This document shows, one piece after another, positions 19,744 to 28,534 of a DNA stretch of 40,989 nt. Positions within the stretch are counted from its first letter, which is position 1; each line of letters begins with the position of its first letter. Source of the DNA: Pisciglobus halotolerans (GTDB lineage: Bacteria; Bacillota; Bacilli; Lactobacillales; Carnobacteriaceae); NCBI RefSeq assembly GCF_900113675.1, contig NZ_FOQE01000011.1, forward strand, positions 24,001 through 64,989, written 5' to 3'. A program made the translations under genes and the position numbers. The notes under the pieces were generated by a model that had not been told where the DNA came from, ran no database searches, and worked only from the letters and a program-made list of their open reading frames with translations.

Positions 19744-20892
19744 ATGGCAAAAAGAGATTACTATGAAGTTCTTGGTGTTTCTAAGAGCGCTACGGATGAT
19801 GAGATAAAAAAAGCGTATCGTAAGCTATCTAAAAAATACCACCCTGATATCAATAAAGATCCTGATGCCGATGAAAAGTTTAAAGAGATTGCAGAAGCAT
19901 ATGAAGTGTTGAGCGATTCAAATAAACGTGCTGCTTATGACCAATATGGTCATGCCAGTACTGATCCTAACTTTGGCGCGGGTGGCGGATTTGGTGGTGG
20001 CTTCGGCGGAGGCGGCGGATTTGGTGGCTTCGATGATATCTTCGATTCTTTCTTTGGCGGAGGTGGACGCAGCAGTAATCCAAATGCTCCTCGCCAAGGG
20101 GACGATTTGCAATATTCATTAGATTTAGAGTTTGAAGAAGCTATTTTCGGGAAAGAAACCACTATTCGCTATAATCGCGAAGAAGAATGTGGCACCTGCC
20201 ACGGTTCTGGCGCAAAACCAGGAACTGAGCCTGTTACTTGTTCTAAATGTCATGGTGCAGGATCAATCAATGTTGAAGTCAATACACCTTTAGGTCGCGT
20301 GATGACCAGAAAAACTTGTGATGTTTGTCATGGTACTGGAAAAGAAATCAAAGAAAAATGTCCAACTTGTCATGGGTCTGGTCATGTCAAAGATCGTCAT
20401 TCAGTCAAAGTAACCGTTCCAGCCGGAGTAGAAGACGGCAATCAAATGCGCTTGAATGGTCAAGGTGAAGCTGGAATCAATGGCGGCCCTTATGGAGATC
20501 TTTATGTTGTATTCCGTGTGAAACCAAGTAAAACTTTTGAACGGAATGGCGCAGAAATTTATTATGAATTGCTTATCAATTTTGTTCAAGCAACATTGGG
20601 AGATGAAGTTCAAGTTCCGACCGTTCATGGAAATGTAAAACTTAAAATCCCTGCTGGAACTCAAACGGGTACTAACTTCCGCCTTAAAGGAAAGGGAGCA
20701 CCAAGACTGCGTGGTGCTGGCAACGGAGATCAACATGTGAAAGTGAAATTGGAAACGCCAAAACAATTAAATCACAAACAAGCAGAGTTATTGAGACAAT
20801 TTGCTAAAGAGAGCAACATATCTATCAAAGAACAAGGAGACGGTTCTTTCTTTAACAAAGTAAAAGATGTCTTTAAACAAGATAAAAAGTAA
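19744..20892 (+). CDS. dnaJ: Chaperone DnaJ (Hsp40)
   Basis: Stimulates DnaK ATPase and delivers substrates. 382 residues. J domain with the HPD motif in [17 protein letters not shown]; Gly/Phe-rich stretch at about residues 78-110; four zinc repeats [24 protein letters not shown] and CPTCHGSG; then the C-terminal substrate-binding domains. All eight cysteines are present. CGGAGGG precedes the ATG. Last gene of the heat-shock cluster; a terminator follows. Confidence 0.98.
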   Translation: MAKRDYYEVLGVSKSATDDEIKKAYRKLSKKYHPDINKDPDADEKFKEIAEAYEVLSDSNKRAAYDQYGHASTDPNFGAGGGFGGGFGGGGGFGGFDDIFDSFFGGGGRSSNPNAPRQGDDLQYSLDLEFEEAIFGKETTIRYNREEECGTCHGSGAKPGTEPVTCSKCHGAGSINVEVNTPLGRVMTRKTCDVCHGTGKEIKEKCPTCHGSGHVKDRHSVKVTVPAGVEDGNQMRLNGQGEAGINGGPYGDLYVVFRVKPSKTFERNGAEIYYELLINFVQATLGDEVQVPTVHGNVKLKIPAGTQTGTNFRLKGKGAPRLRGAGNGDQHVKVKLETPKQLNHKQAELLRQFAKESNISIKEQGDGSFFNKVKDVFKQDKK

Positions 20893-20903
20893 GAGAGAAT
20901 GGA

Positions 20904-20947
20904 AATAAGGAGCTGAGAATGTTAGGATCTCAACTCCTTATTTTATT
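20904..20947 (+). terminator. Terminator after dnaJ
   Basis: AATAAGGAG (20904-20912) pairs with CTCCTTATT (20934-20942), and TGAGA with TCTCA inside; TTATT follows. Confidence 0.88.
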
Positions 20948-21010
20948 CGTGTGTTCATAAAAATAGTGTTTTCCAGCTAGACGAGAGTGCGAGAATATAT
21001 AGGAGAATGA

Positions 21011-21039
21011 TTGTTTTTATCACTTCAGGCTGTTATAAT
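21011..21039 (+). promoter_or_regulatory. Promoter of lepA
   Basis: -35 TTGTTT (21011-21016), 17-base spacer, perfect -10 TATAAT (21034-21039) with an extended TG at 21031-21032. Confidence 0.75.
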
Positions 21040-21082
21040 TCACTAGAATACGCAAGGATCATGAATAAAGGTAGGAATTTAA

Positions 21083-22909
21083 ATGATAAATAAAGAAGAA
21101 TTAATGGAGAAGCAAGCTAAAACGCGGAATTTTTCAATTATTGCGCATATTGATCATGGGAAATCAACATTAGCAGACCGCATTCTTCAAATGACACATA
21201 CGATAGCAGACCGCGAAATGCAAGACCAATTATTAGATTCCATGGATTTAGAACGAGAACGCGGAATCACGATTAAACTGAACGCAGTAGAATTGCACTA
21301 TACAGCAAAAGATGGCGAAACGTACACCTTTCATCTCATTGATACCCCGGGACATGTTGACTTTACGTATGAAGTCTCTAGAAGCTTGGCAGCATGTGAA
21401 GGTGCAATCTTGGTCGTTGATGCTGCTCAGGGAATCGAAGCTCAGACGATGGCGAATGTTTATCTTGCATTAGACAACGACTTAGAGATCCTGCCCGTAA
21501 TCAATAAGATCGATTTGCCGGCTGCTGATCCCAAACGGGTCCAGAGTGAAATAGAAGATGTCATTGGTATCGATGCCAGTGAAGCTGTCTATGCCAGTGC
21601 TAAGTCAGGTATCGGTGTAGAAGAGATTTTAGAACAAATCGTTGAAAAAGTTCCTGCACCAACTGGTGACATTGAGCGTCCTTTGAAAGCGATGATTTTT
21701 GACTCCGCTTATGATGCTTATCGAGGTGTAGTACTAAATATTCGTGTCATGGACGGCATACTTAAACCGGGCGATACGATGCAACTAATGAGTAATGGCA
21801 AAACCTTTGAAGTATCTGAAGTGGGTGTCTTTTCACCTAAACCGATCAAGAAAGACTTTTTAATGGTTGGCGATGTTGGGTACGTTACGGCTAACATCAA
21901 GACAGTTCAAGACACACGTGTTGGAGACACGATCACTTTAGCGGATAATCCAGCCTCAGAGCCTTTAAAAGGTTACCGTAAGATGACGCCGATGGTTTTT
22001 TGTGGAATGTATCCAACTGATTCTTCACGTTTTGGAGACTTAAGAGAAGCACTAGAAAAACTTGAATTAAATGATGCAGCGTTACAATTTGAATCAGAAA
22101 CATCGCAAGCTTTAGGCTTTGGCTTCCGCTGCGGCTTTTTAGGTATGCTGCATATGGATGTCGTCCAAGAAAGATTGGAAAGAGAATTCAACTTAGACTT
22201 GATCACCACAGCGCCTTCTGTTATTTACCATGTTCATTTAACAGATGGTAATGAAATTGAAGTCTCAAATCCAGCTGAAATGCCAGAACCAGAACTCATT
22301 TCTTCTATTGAAGAACCTTATGTTAAAGCTTCGATTATGGTGCCGAATGACTACGTAGGAGCAGTAATGGAAATCTGCCAAAGAAAGCGCGGAAACTTTT
22401 TAACTATGGAGTACTTAGACGATAATCGGGTGAATGTCATTTATGAAATTCCTTTATCTGAAATCGTTTTTGATTTCTTTGATAAGTTGAAGTCTAGTAC
22501 AAAAGGTTATGCTTCATTGGATTATGAGATCATTGGCTATAGAGAAAGCAAATTGTCAAAAATGGATATTTTACTGAATGGCGAAAAAGTAGATGCATTG
22601 AGCTTTATTGTGCATAAAGATTTTGCTTATAACCGCGGGAAAGCTATCGTAGAACAATTAAAAACGACTATTCCTCGTCAAATGTTCGAAATTCCTGTTC
22701 AGGCAGCTATCGGACATAAAATCGTTGCTCGGTCTACAATCAAAGCTTTCAGAAAAGATGTCACTGCAAAACTGTACGGAGGAGATCCAACTAGACGTCA
22801 GAAACTGCTGAACAAACAAAAAGCAGGGAAGAAACGGATGAAGCAAGTTGGTTCTGTAGAAATCCCTCAAGAAGCCTTCATGTCCGTGCTTAACTTGGAC
22901 GAAGACTAA
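21083..22909 (+). CDS. lepA: Elongation factor 4 (LepA)
   Basis: Ribosome-associated GTPase, known as back-translocase or initiation-related factor; its exact role is debated. 608 residues. G domain with [15 protein letters not shown] near residue 21, DTPGHVDF and [13 protein letters not shown]-like domains II, III and V follow; the C-terminal LepA-specific domain contains [20 protein letters not shown] in the family position. GTAGGA precedes the ATG; a second Met at residue 8 is a possible start. Confidence 0.98.
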   Translation: MINKEELMEKQAKTRNFSIIAHIDHGKSTLADRILQMTHTIADREMQDQLLDSMDLERERGITIKLNAVELHYTAKDGETYTFHLIDTPGHVDFTYEVSRSLAACEGAILVVDAAQGIEAQTMANVYLALDNDLEILPVINKIDLPAADPKRVQSEIEDVIGIDASEAVYASAKSGIGVEEILEQIVEKVPAPTGDIERPLKAMIFDSAYDAYRGVVLNIRVMDGILKPGDTMQLMSNGKTFEVSEVGVFSPKPIKKDFLMVGDVGYVTANIKTVQDTRVGDTITLADNPASEPLKGYRKMTPMVFCGMYPTDSSRFGDLREALEKLELNDAALQFESETSQALGFGFRCGFLGMLHMDVVQERLEREFNLDLITTAPSVIYHVHLTDGNEIEVSNPAEMPEPELISSIEEPYVKASIMVPNDYVGAVMEICQRKRGNFLTMEYLDDNRVNVIYEIPLSEIVFDFFDKLKSSTKGYASLDYEIIGYRESKLSKMDILLNGEKVDALSFIVHKDFAYNRGKAIVEQLKTTIPRQMFEIPVQAAIGHKIVARSTIKAFRKDVTAKLYGGDPTRRQKLLNKQKAGKKRMKQVGSVEIPQEAFMSVLNLDED

Positions 22910-23010
22910 AAGAAGACGTCGAGTTTTACTTTCTAAGTCATAGAACAAATGATAAAATAAAACACAAACTAAATAACAAAGTAAAATTGGATAAGGGGGA
23001 ACACCAATAA

Positions 23011-24312
23011 ATGGACGGTGACAGTATTAGGTTACTCATTGGGATCATTTTAACCGTTGCTGCCGTGCTTTGGATCACTGTTACAGAAAAGCTTCTGAAA
23101 AATGGATGGTCATCTAAAAGCGAGCAAGAGGAGAAAAAAGCGCAGAAAAAGCTATTTGAGAAACCGGAAGACCGCTTAGCGAGCCTTTCGTTTATCAAGA
23201 TGTTAATGTTGATTGTTTTAGGGAGTCTTCAAACAATTTTTCTAGAACGTTTTGCAGAAGGTTTTTTGTTGTGGTTCTATTTAGTTATCTGCGCGATGGT
23301 TTATTGGCTGACAGCTGAAGGACTATTGAAAATGGTGGCTACAACAAATTATAATAAATGGTTTAGTCGATCAAGATGGTTGGTGAATTTACTTGTCATG
23401 ATCTGCAAACCAATCAACCGCTTAAAAGAAAAAAGTTTACAAATCATGAACTTATCTTCAAGTGATATCGATCAGGATAACGAAATCTTGTCTTTACTAG
23501 ACAGCATTAGAGTTGAAAGTGACTTATCAGATCAGGAATATCAGCTGATCCAGTCTGCAATCCACTTTAAAGATCTTGAAGCGAATGATATCTTGACCCC
23601 TCGTGTAGACGTGATTGCAGCAGAACTACAGGCTGATCATGATGAAATCGAAGACTTGTTTTATGAGCATGGCTATTCGCGTATATTGATCTATGATGAT
23701 ACGATCGATCATGTTGTTGGTGTTCTTCATCAAAAAGATTTTATTCAGTTTATGAAAAAGGCTTATCTTTACAATAAAAATATTTCACTGACTTCTATTT
23801 TAAAACCTACTGTAGTAGCCCCGCCAAATATGAAAATAGCGGTTCTGCTTAAAATGCTACAAGAAAAGAAAACACATATGGCTGTTATCACGGATGAATA
23901 TGGCATTACTTCTGGGATCGTTACCCTTGAAGACATCGTGGAAGAGCTGGTAGGTGAGATATGGGACGAGCATGATGAAATCGAAGAGGAAATGATTGCT
24001 CTAGATAATCAAACTTACCGTGTGCTTGCTCATGCCAATATTGATAAAGTATTGCGTTTATTTGATATAGAAGATGAGTTTACCTCAAATACAGTAAGTG
24101 GTTTTGTGATCGAAGCTATGGGAAAAATGCCTGCTGAAGGAGATTCTTTCTTTTACCATCAGCTCAAAATAACAGTCTTGAAACTAGGCTTTCACAGAAT
24201 CCATGAAGTTTTGATCGAGTGCACCGAAGAAGAACAAGAGGACGATCTTTTGATAGATGATTTTGTTCGTTCTTTTGAAATTGAAGCGAATGAAAAGGAA
24301 ATTCTTTTTTAA
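23011..24312 (+). CDS. CBS-domain CorC/HlyC-family membrane protein (CNNM-like)
   Basis: 433 residues. An N-terminal hydrophobic segment (about 7-27) is followed by a charged linker and two more membrane helices (about 65-110), representing a reduced CNNM-type domain. A CBS pair follows with DILTPRVDVIAAE, then GVLHQKDFI, TSILKPTVVAP, HMAVITDEYGITSGIVTLED and VEELVGEIWDEHDE. The C-terminal CorC_HlyC domain has VSGFVIEAMGKMP. Family members are linked to Mg2+/Co2+ transport or export; which metal is not visible here. The N-terminal membrane region is shorter and more divergent than in YhdP/MpfA. AAGGGGG lies about 11 bases upstream of the ATG. Confidence 0.82.
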   Translation: MDGDSIRLLIGIILTVAAVLWITVTEKLLKNGWSSKSEQEEKKAQKKLFEKPEDRLASLSFIKMLMLIVLGSLQTIFLERFAEGFLLWFYLVICAMVYWLTAEGLLKMVATTNYNKWFSRSRWLVNLLVMICKPINRLKEKSLQIMNLSSSDIDQDNEILSLLDSIRVESDLSDQEYQLIQSAIHFKDLEANDILTPRVDVIAAELQADHDEIEDLFYEHGYSRILIYDDTIDHVVGVLHQKDFIQFMKKAYLYNKNISLTSILKPTVVAPPNMKIAVLLKMLQEKKTHMAVITDEYGITSGIVTLEDIVEELVGEIWDEHDEIEEEMIALDNQTYRVLAHANIDKVLRLFDIEDEFTSNTVSGFVIEAMGKMPAEGDSFFYHQLKITVLKLGFHRIHEVLIECTEEEQEDDLLIDDFVRSFEIEANEKEILF

Positions 24313-24436
24313 CCGAGTGGCAAAAGAGGCTATTTCTGAAGAAGCGTTTTTGTCTTCGTTATTTCTTTAGACGGTTAAAGTTTGTTGCAGGTCATATTTT
24401 TGATCAAAATGCTTTTGAATAAGTTAGAAATGATTC

Positions 24437-24482
24437 AAACTTCTAGAAACAGGTCCCATTCCTTGTTTTTAGAAGTTTTTTT
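24437..24482 (+). terminator. Terminator after the CorC-family gene
   Basis: AAACTTCTA (24437-24445) pairs with TAGAAGTTT (24470-24478), with AAACA and TGTTT stacked inside; four T follow. The remaining intergenic bases 24313-24436 show nothing recognisable. Confidence 0.85.
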
Positions 24483-24548
24483 CTGTTTATTTTGATAAAA
24501 TATTGTATACTGGAAAAAGGAATACAGAATAGAATTGAGTGAATAAAG

Positions 24549-25160
24549 ATGAACTTTTGGTTTGATACCAGTTTAACTACACAAGATGTCGCACAACAAC
24601 TACTCGGTTGCTTACTGATCAAAGAAACGGAAGAAGGTTTGACTTCTGGCTTTATTGTTGAGACAGAAGCCTACTTAGGTGAAATAGATAAAGCAGCTCA
24701 TAGCTACGGGCTGCGTAGAACACCGCGTTTAGTGCCAATGTATCAATCAGCTGGAACGATATATATCTACACGATGCACACGCATCATATGTTGAATATT
24801 ATTACAAAAGAACCCGATAATCCTCAAGGAGTCTTAGTTCGTGCTATAGAACCTTTTCAAGGGATTTCATTAATGGAGGAAAGAAGAGGGCGTTTTGGAG
24901 TTGAACTGACAAACGGACCCGGCAAGTTGACTAAAGCAATGAATATCAACAAAGAAGACAACGGTACATCTATTGGCGCATCGCCTTTATATTTATCATC
25001 GAAAGAGCGAAAAATGCCTAAAAAAATCTTATCGACACCGAGGATCGGCATTCCTAATAAAGGAAAATGGACGGAGGAGCCGCTTCGCTATATTGTTGAA
25101 GGCAATCCCTATACTACGAAAGCAAAAAAGAAAGCAGTATCTAATTCTGGCTGGATATGA
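24549..25160 (+). CDS. DNA-3-methyladenine glycosylase (AAG/MPG family)
   Basis: Removes alkylated and deaminated purines in base-excision repair. 203 residues, normal for the bacterial family. Conserved parts: the catalytic segment VETEAYLGEIDKAAHS with the active-site Glu, then MYQSAGTIYIYTMH, NPQGVLVRAIEP and the NGPGKLTKAM motif. A -10 TATACT at 24506-24511 lies 37 bases upstream. The ribosome binding site is weak (AATAAAG before the ATG). Another repair enzyme, endonuclease IV, is encoded near 37372. Confidence 0.93.
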   Translation: MNFWFDTSLTTQDVAQQLLGCLLIKETEEGLTSGFIVETEAYLGEIDKAAHSYGLRRTPRLVPMYQSAGTIYIYTMHTHHMLNIITKEPDNPQGVLVRAIEPFQGISLMEERRGRFGVELTNGPGKLTKAMNINKEDNGTSIGASPLYLSSKERKMPKKILSTPRIGIPNKGKWTEEPLRYIVEGNPYTTKAKKKAVSNSGWI

Positions 25161-25194
25161 TCCTTTCCTATAAAAACTGAAATGAGGGAATAAC

Positions 25195-25686
25195 ATGACG
25201 AAAGAAACGATCATTACGTATCTTGAAAACATTTTAGAAGAACAATTATTTGGCTTTGAATGGCATGTGAACTGGCAGCAGCGGCAGCATTTGATTGAAG
25301 TAGCGGTTGTTTTATATGCAGAAGCACATGGAGAACTTGTGACAAGTGATGTAGATGGGACAGTGAATGAACCTCATCTGATTCAATTTGAAGATAGTAT
25401 TTGTTTTTATGATCCGCATAAATCAAAGATTTTACCAGATGATTACTTAAAGACGATTCCATTTGATTCAAAAGCAGGAATCGAAAAAGGATTATTAGAT
25501 GCTGTTATCAAAGTACTGCGTATTACCGCACAAGAAGGACAGAGCAATCTTATTGAATTTGTTAAAGACCCAGCCATAGAAACGTTTGAACTGGTATGGA
25601 ATGAAACAAATCTTGAAAACACGATCAATACATTGAAAAGTATCGATCGATATAATAAACAACGTGTACCTTATCCAAAATATTAG
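25195..25686 (+). CDS. DUF3013 family protein
   Basis: 163 residues, soluble, acidic, without signal peptide. The features FGFEWHVNWQQRQHLIEVA and FEDSICFYDPHKSKI resemble the DUF3013 family, which in lactic acid bacteria usually lies directly before prmA, as here. No catalytic motif recognised; function unknown. GAGGGA precedes the ATG, and prmA starts 21 bases after the stop, so they are probably co-transcribed. Confidence 0.8.
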   Translation: MTKETIITYLENILEEQLFGFEWHVNWQQRQHLIEVAVVLYAEAHGELVTSDVDGTVNEPHLIQFEDSICFYDPHKSKILPDDYLKTIPFDSKAGIEKGLLDAVIKVLRITAQEGQSNLIEFVKDPAIETFELVWNETNLENTINTLKSIDRYNKQRVPYPKY

Positions 25687-25707
25687 TACAACATAAGGAG
25701 TAAAAAA

Positions 25708-26652
25708 ATGAAGTGGAATGAAGTGAGCGTCCATACAACGAATGAAGCTGTTGAAGCTGTTTCGAATATTTTAATTGAAATGGGATCAGGAGGAGTGGCC
25801 ATTGAGAATATTCAAGACTTTCTCAACTTGCCAGATGATGGCTTTGGCGAAATCAAAGTCGTCAATGAAGCGGATGTAGAAAAAGGTGTGCGCGTAAAAG
25901 CCTATTATCCCGAAACACTCTTTTTAAATGAATTGCTGCCAGAGATCAAACATCGCATCAATGATCTGCAGTATGTCGGTTTGTCGATCGAGCCAAATGA
26001 AATCCAAGTGAACGAGGTTGAAGAAGAAAATTGGGCAACAGCTTGGAAAAAATATTATCATCCTCAACACATTACACGTTTCCTAACTGTAGCTCCTCAA
26101 TGGGAAACGTATGAACCAATGATAGAAGGCGAAAAAGTGATTCGTCTTGACCCAGGGTTAGCATTTGGAACTGGAACACATCCAACAACTCGTTTATCCA
26201 TGCAAGCATTAGAAACTTATATTCGAGAAAATGATACAATTTTAGATGTCGGTACAGGATCAGGAGTCCTTAGTATTGCCAGCAAAGCTTTGGGAGCTGG
26301 AGAAGTTTATGCTTTTGATTTAGACGAGGTGGCTGTTCGATCAGCAAAGGAAAACGTTAAGCTAAACGTTTACGCACAGGATGTCCATGTTGCTGCCAAT
26401 GACTTGTTAAAAGGGATCTCGACAGAAGCAGATCTTATCGTAGCCAATATCCTTGCCGAAATTATTCTTCCGTTGATCCCTGATGCTTGGCGTTTAGTGA
26501 AAACGAATGGTTACTTTATTACTTCAGGAATTATCGAATCTAAAAAAGATCGTGTTCAACAAGCTTTGAACCAACAAGGCTTTGAAATTCTTCAAATTTT
26601 ACAGATGAAAGATTGGTTTGCTATTGTGGCGCAAAAGCCGGAGGAGGACTAG
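25708..26652 (+). CDS. prmA: Ribosomal protein L11 methyltransferase
   Basis: Trimethylates ribosomal protein L11 using S-adenosylmethionine. 314 residues. N-terminal L11-binding domain (about 1-110), then RLDPGLAFGTGTHPTTRLSM and the SAM motif ILDVGTGSGVLSIASKALG, acidic loop VYAFDLDEVAV and the VANILAEIILPL motif. AAGGAG precedes the ATG. Followed by rsmE only 2 bases after the stop. Confidence 0.97.
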   Translation: MKWNEVSVHTTNEAVEAVSNILIEMGSGGVAIENIQDFLNLPDDGFGEIKVVNEADVEKGVRVKAYYPETLFLNELLPEIKHRINDLQYVGLSIEPNEIQVNEVEEENWATAWKKYYHPQHITRFLTVAPQWETYEPMIEGEKVIRLDPGLAFGTGTHPTTRLSMQALETYIRENDTILDVGTGSGVLSIASKALGAGEVYAFDLDEVAVRSAKENVKLNVYAQDVHVAANDLLKGISTEADLIVANILAEIILPLIPDAWRLVKTNGYFITSGIIESKKDRVQQALNQQGFEILQILQMKDWFAIVAQKPEED

Positions 26653-26654
26653 CC

Positions 26655-27413
26655 GTGCAGCGTTATTTTCTTGACGAAACAGTAGCGGATTATCGTGAAA
26701 GTCCAATTCTGATGGCAGGTGAACAATATCATCATATGATACGAGTCATGCGGATGAAAGTAGGAGAAAAAGTATATCTTGTTTTCCCTAACCAAACATC
26801 CTTTGTTGCAGAAATCACTGAAATCGGTGAAGAACAGCTTTCGCTGAAATGGATAGAGGATGAACAAAAAGAAAAAGAACTGCCGCTTTCTGTAACGATT
26901 GCCAGTGGTCTGCCTAAAGGGGACAAGCTTGAATGGATCGTGCAAAAAGGGACTGAGTTAGGGGCTGCACGTTTTATTCCATTTGAAGGAGAGTTTTCTA
27001 TTGCGAAATGGAATGGAAAAAAGTCTCTCAAAAAAATTGAACGATTAAATAAAATTGCACAAGAAGCTGCTGAACAATCTCATCGCGTATCTGTTCCGGA
27101 AGTCTGTTCGTTACACACATTTGACCAACTGCTTGAGGCTAGTAAGCACTATGATGCTTGCCTAGTCGCTTATGAAGAAAGTGCGAAGAACGGTGAAAAA
27201 GGAAACCTGCTGAGAACATTGAAAAAGTTGGAACCAGGAGATACTTTATTGGTTTTATTTGGCCCAGAAGGCGGTTTATCGAAGATTGAGATCGATCAAC
27301 TTACTGAAAACGGCTTTTTGCCATGCGCTTTAGGTCCAAGGATATTGAGAACAGAAACAGCACCACTTTATGTTTTGTCTGCTATTTCCTATGAATTTGA
27401 ATTAGATAGTTGA
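26655..27413 (+). CDS. rsmE: 16S rRNA (uracil(1498)-N(3))-methyltransferase RsmE
   Basis: SPOUT-fold methyltransferase for U1498 of 16S rRNA. 252 residues. An N-terminal PUA-like part (VQRYFLDE, EQYHHMIRVMRMKVGEKV) and the knot region with LFGPEGGLSKIEIDQL and LGPRILRTETAPLYVLSAI. The GTG start at 26655 is chosen because GGAGGAG lies 8 bases upstream, at the very end of prmA; upstream in-frame codons inside prmA are not conserved sequence. Confidence 0.95.
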   Translation: MQRYFLDETVADYRESPILMAGEQYHHMIRVMRMKVGEKVYLVFPNQTSFVAEITEIGEEQLSLKWIEDEQKEKELPLSVTIASGLPKGDKLEWIVQKGTELGAARFIPFEGEFSIAKWNGKKSLKKIERLNKIAQEAAEQSHRVSVPEVCSLHTFDQLLEASKHYDACLVAYEESAKNGEKGNLLRTLKKLEPGDTLLVLFGPEGGLSKIEIDQLTENGFLPCALGPRILRTETAPLYVLSAISYEFELDS

Positions 27414-27420
27414 ATACTGG

Positions 27421-27449
27421 TTTGTTTCCTAAAAAAGATACGTTATAAT
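27421..27449 (+). promoter_or_regulatory. Promoter of deoC
   Basis: Perfect -10 TATAAT (27444-27449) with a weak -35 TTTGTT (27421-27426) at 17 bases. Confidence 0.65.
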
Positions 27450-27487
27450 AAAAGCGAACAAAAAAAATGGGAAGAAGGTTAAAAAAA

Positions 27488-28135
27488 ATGGAACAATTAA
27501 ATAAAATGATCGATCACACTTTATTGAAAGCAGATGCAACGGAAGAACAAATAAAAGTTTTATGCGAACAAGCTGCAGCTCATCATTTTATGTCGGTTTG
27601 TATCAATCCAACATGGGTAAAAAAAGCAGCTGCTTATTTAAATCATTCAGATGTAAAAATTTGTACAGTAATTGGTTTTCCTTTAGGCGCATCTACTTCT
27701 GAAGTGAAAGCTTTTGAAGCTGCCGACGCTATCCGCGATGGAGCGGATGAGATAGATATGGTCATCAATATCGGTGCTGTGAAAGATCGTGATACAGAAT
27801 TGATCGAACGTGATATTCATAGTGTCGTAAATGCAGCAAAAGGTAAAGCATTAACAAAAGTCATCATTGAGACAAGTCTTTTAACCGATGAAGAAAAAGT
27901 GCTTGCTTGTGAAGTTGCAAAAAAAGCTGGAGCAGATTTTGTTAAAACATCTACCGGTTTTTCTACTGGCGGTGCTACCGTTGAAGATATCAAATTGATG
28001 CGCAGTGCTGTTGGACCAGAGATGGGTGTAAAGGCAAGCGGCGGTGTACGGACACGTCAAGATGCAATAGATATGATCCAAGCAGGAGCAACTCGGTTAG
28101 GTACCTCAAACGGCGTTGCCTTACTAGAAAAATAA
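27488..28135 (+). CDS. deoC: Deoxyribose-phosphate aldolase
   Basis: Splits 2-deoxyribose-5-phosphate into glyceraldehyde-3-phosphate and acetaldehyde in nucleoside catabolism. 215 residues, class I aldolase. The Schiff-base Lys is K153 in [16 protein letters not shown]; other conserved parts are [11 protein letters not shown] and [17 protein letters not shown]. The ATG at 27488 is preferred to one seven codons upstream because AAGAAGG lies 9 bases before it. It stands alone without other nucleoside genes. Confidence 0.96.
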   Translation: MEQLNKMIDHTLLKADATEEQIKVLCEQAAAHHFMSVCINPTWVKKAAAYLNHSDVKICTVIGFPLGASTSEVKAFEAADAIRDGADEIDMVINIGAVKDRDTELIERDIHSVVNAAKGKALTKVIIETSLLTDEEKVLACEVAKKAGADFVKTSTGFSTGGATVEDIKLMRSAVGPEMGVKASGGVRTRQDAIDMIQAGATRLGTSNGVALLEK

Positions 28136-28175
28136 TTGATTTTCGATTCACTATAACGTTTATAGCAGAACTTTT

Positions 28176-28271
28176 TTATGTTGGTGGGATAAGCTGGTGC
28201 AAAATGCTTGCCCTGCGACTATCTTCACTCATTTAAAAAAAGTAAAAAAATAGAAAACATTGCCAACATAA
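28176..28271. repeat. Inverted-repeat-bounded intergenic segment
   Basis: TTATGTTGG (28176-28184) and CCAACATAA (28263-28271) are a perfect 9-bp inverted repeat 78 bases apart. The interior does not match the 106-bp repeat family, although the end sequence is similar in style (TTGG/CCAA) and the size is close. No coding sequence is seen in 28136-28325. Confidence 0.4.
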
Positions 28272-28325
28272 GAGCAAAAAAAGTTTTTCAGCAATTAACG
28301 GACAAGATTTTCTTGCTTAAACAAG

Positions 28326-28354
28326 TTGAACAATCTGTTGCAAAAAGGTATAAT
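28326..28354 (+). promoter_or_regulatory. Strong promoter upstream of relA
   Basis: -35 TTGAAC (28326-28331), 17-base spacer, perfect -10 TATAAT (28349-28354). Predicted start near 28361. Confidence 0.8.
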
Positions 28355-28360
28355 AAACGT

Positions 28361-28471
28361 TAACCATTTTCCTTTAAAAGAGGATGAACAAACGAATACG
28401 ATACAGCCTAAATACTTTCAATTAAGCATGGCTAATGAGAAGGTCTGGAACAAGTTCCCCAGACCCTTTTT
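28361..28471 (+). ncRNA. Candidate small RNA or terminated relA leader
   Basis: A promoter at 28326-28354 and an intrinsic terminator at 28442-28471 delimit about 110 bases without a convincing gene. The short frame starting at 28428 runs through the terminator and has no ribosome binding site. Either a free small RNA or an attenuated leader of relA. The RNA itself is inferred; only the two signals are seen. Confidence 0.45.
28442..28471 (+). terminator. Intrinsic terminator upstream of relA
   Basis: GGTCTGG (28442-28448) pairs with CCAGACC (28459-28465); C and five T follow (28466-28471). Outer arms AATGAGAA (28434-28441) and TTCTCATT (28470-28477) can extend it. Confidence 0.82.
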
Positions 28472-28534
28472 CTCATTCTTGCCTTATATCACATTTAATG
28501 ATCAATGACTATTCTAAGAAAAGAAGGTGGCAAA

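Noticed and set aside
28428-28508. A 26-codon frame ending in an ATGA overlap with an upstream relA ATG, suggesting a coupled leader peptide
   Set aside because: No ribosome binding site, it spans the terminator, and relA has a better start at 28535.
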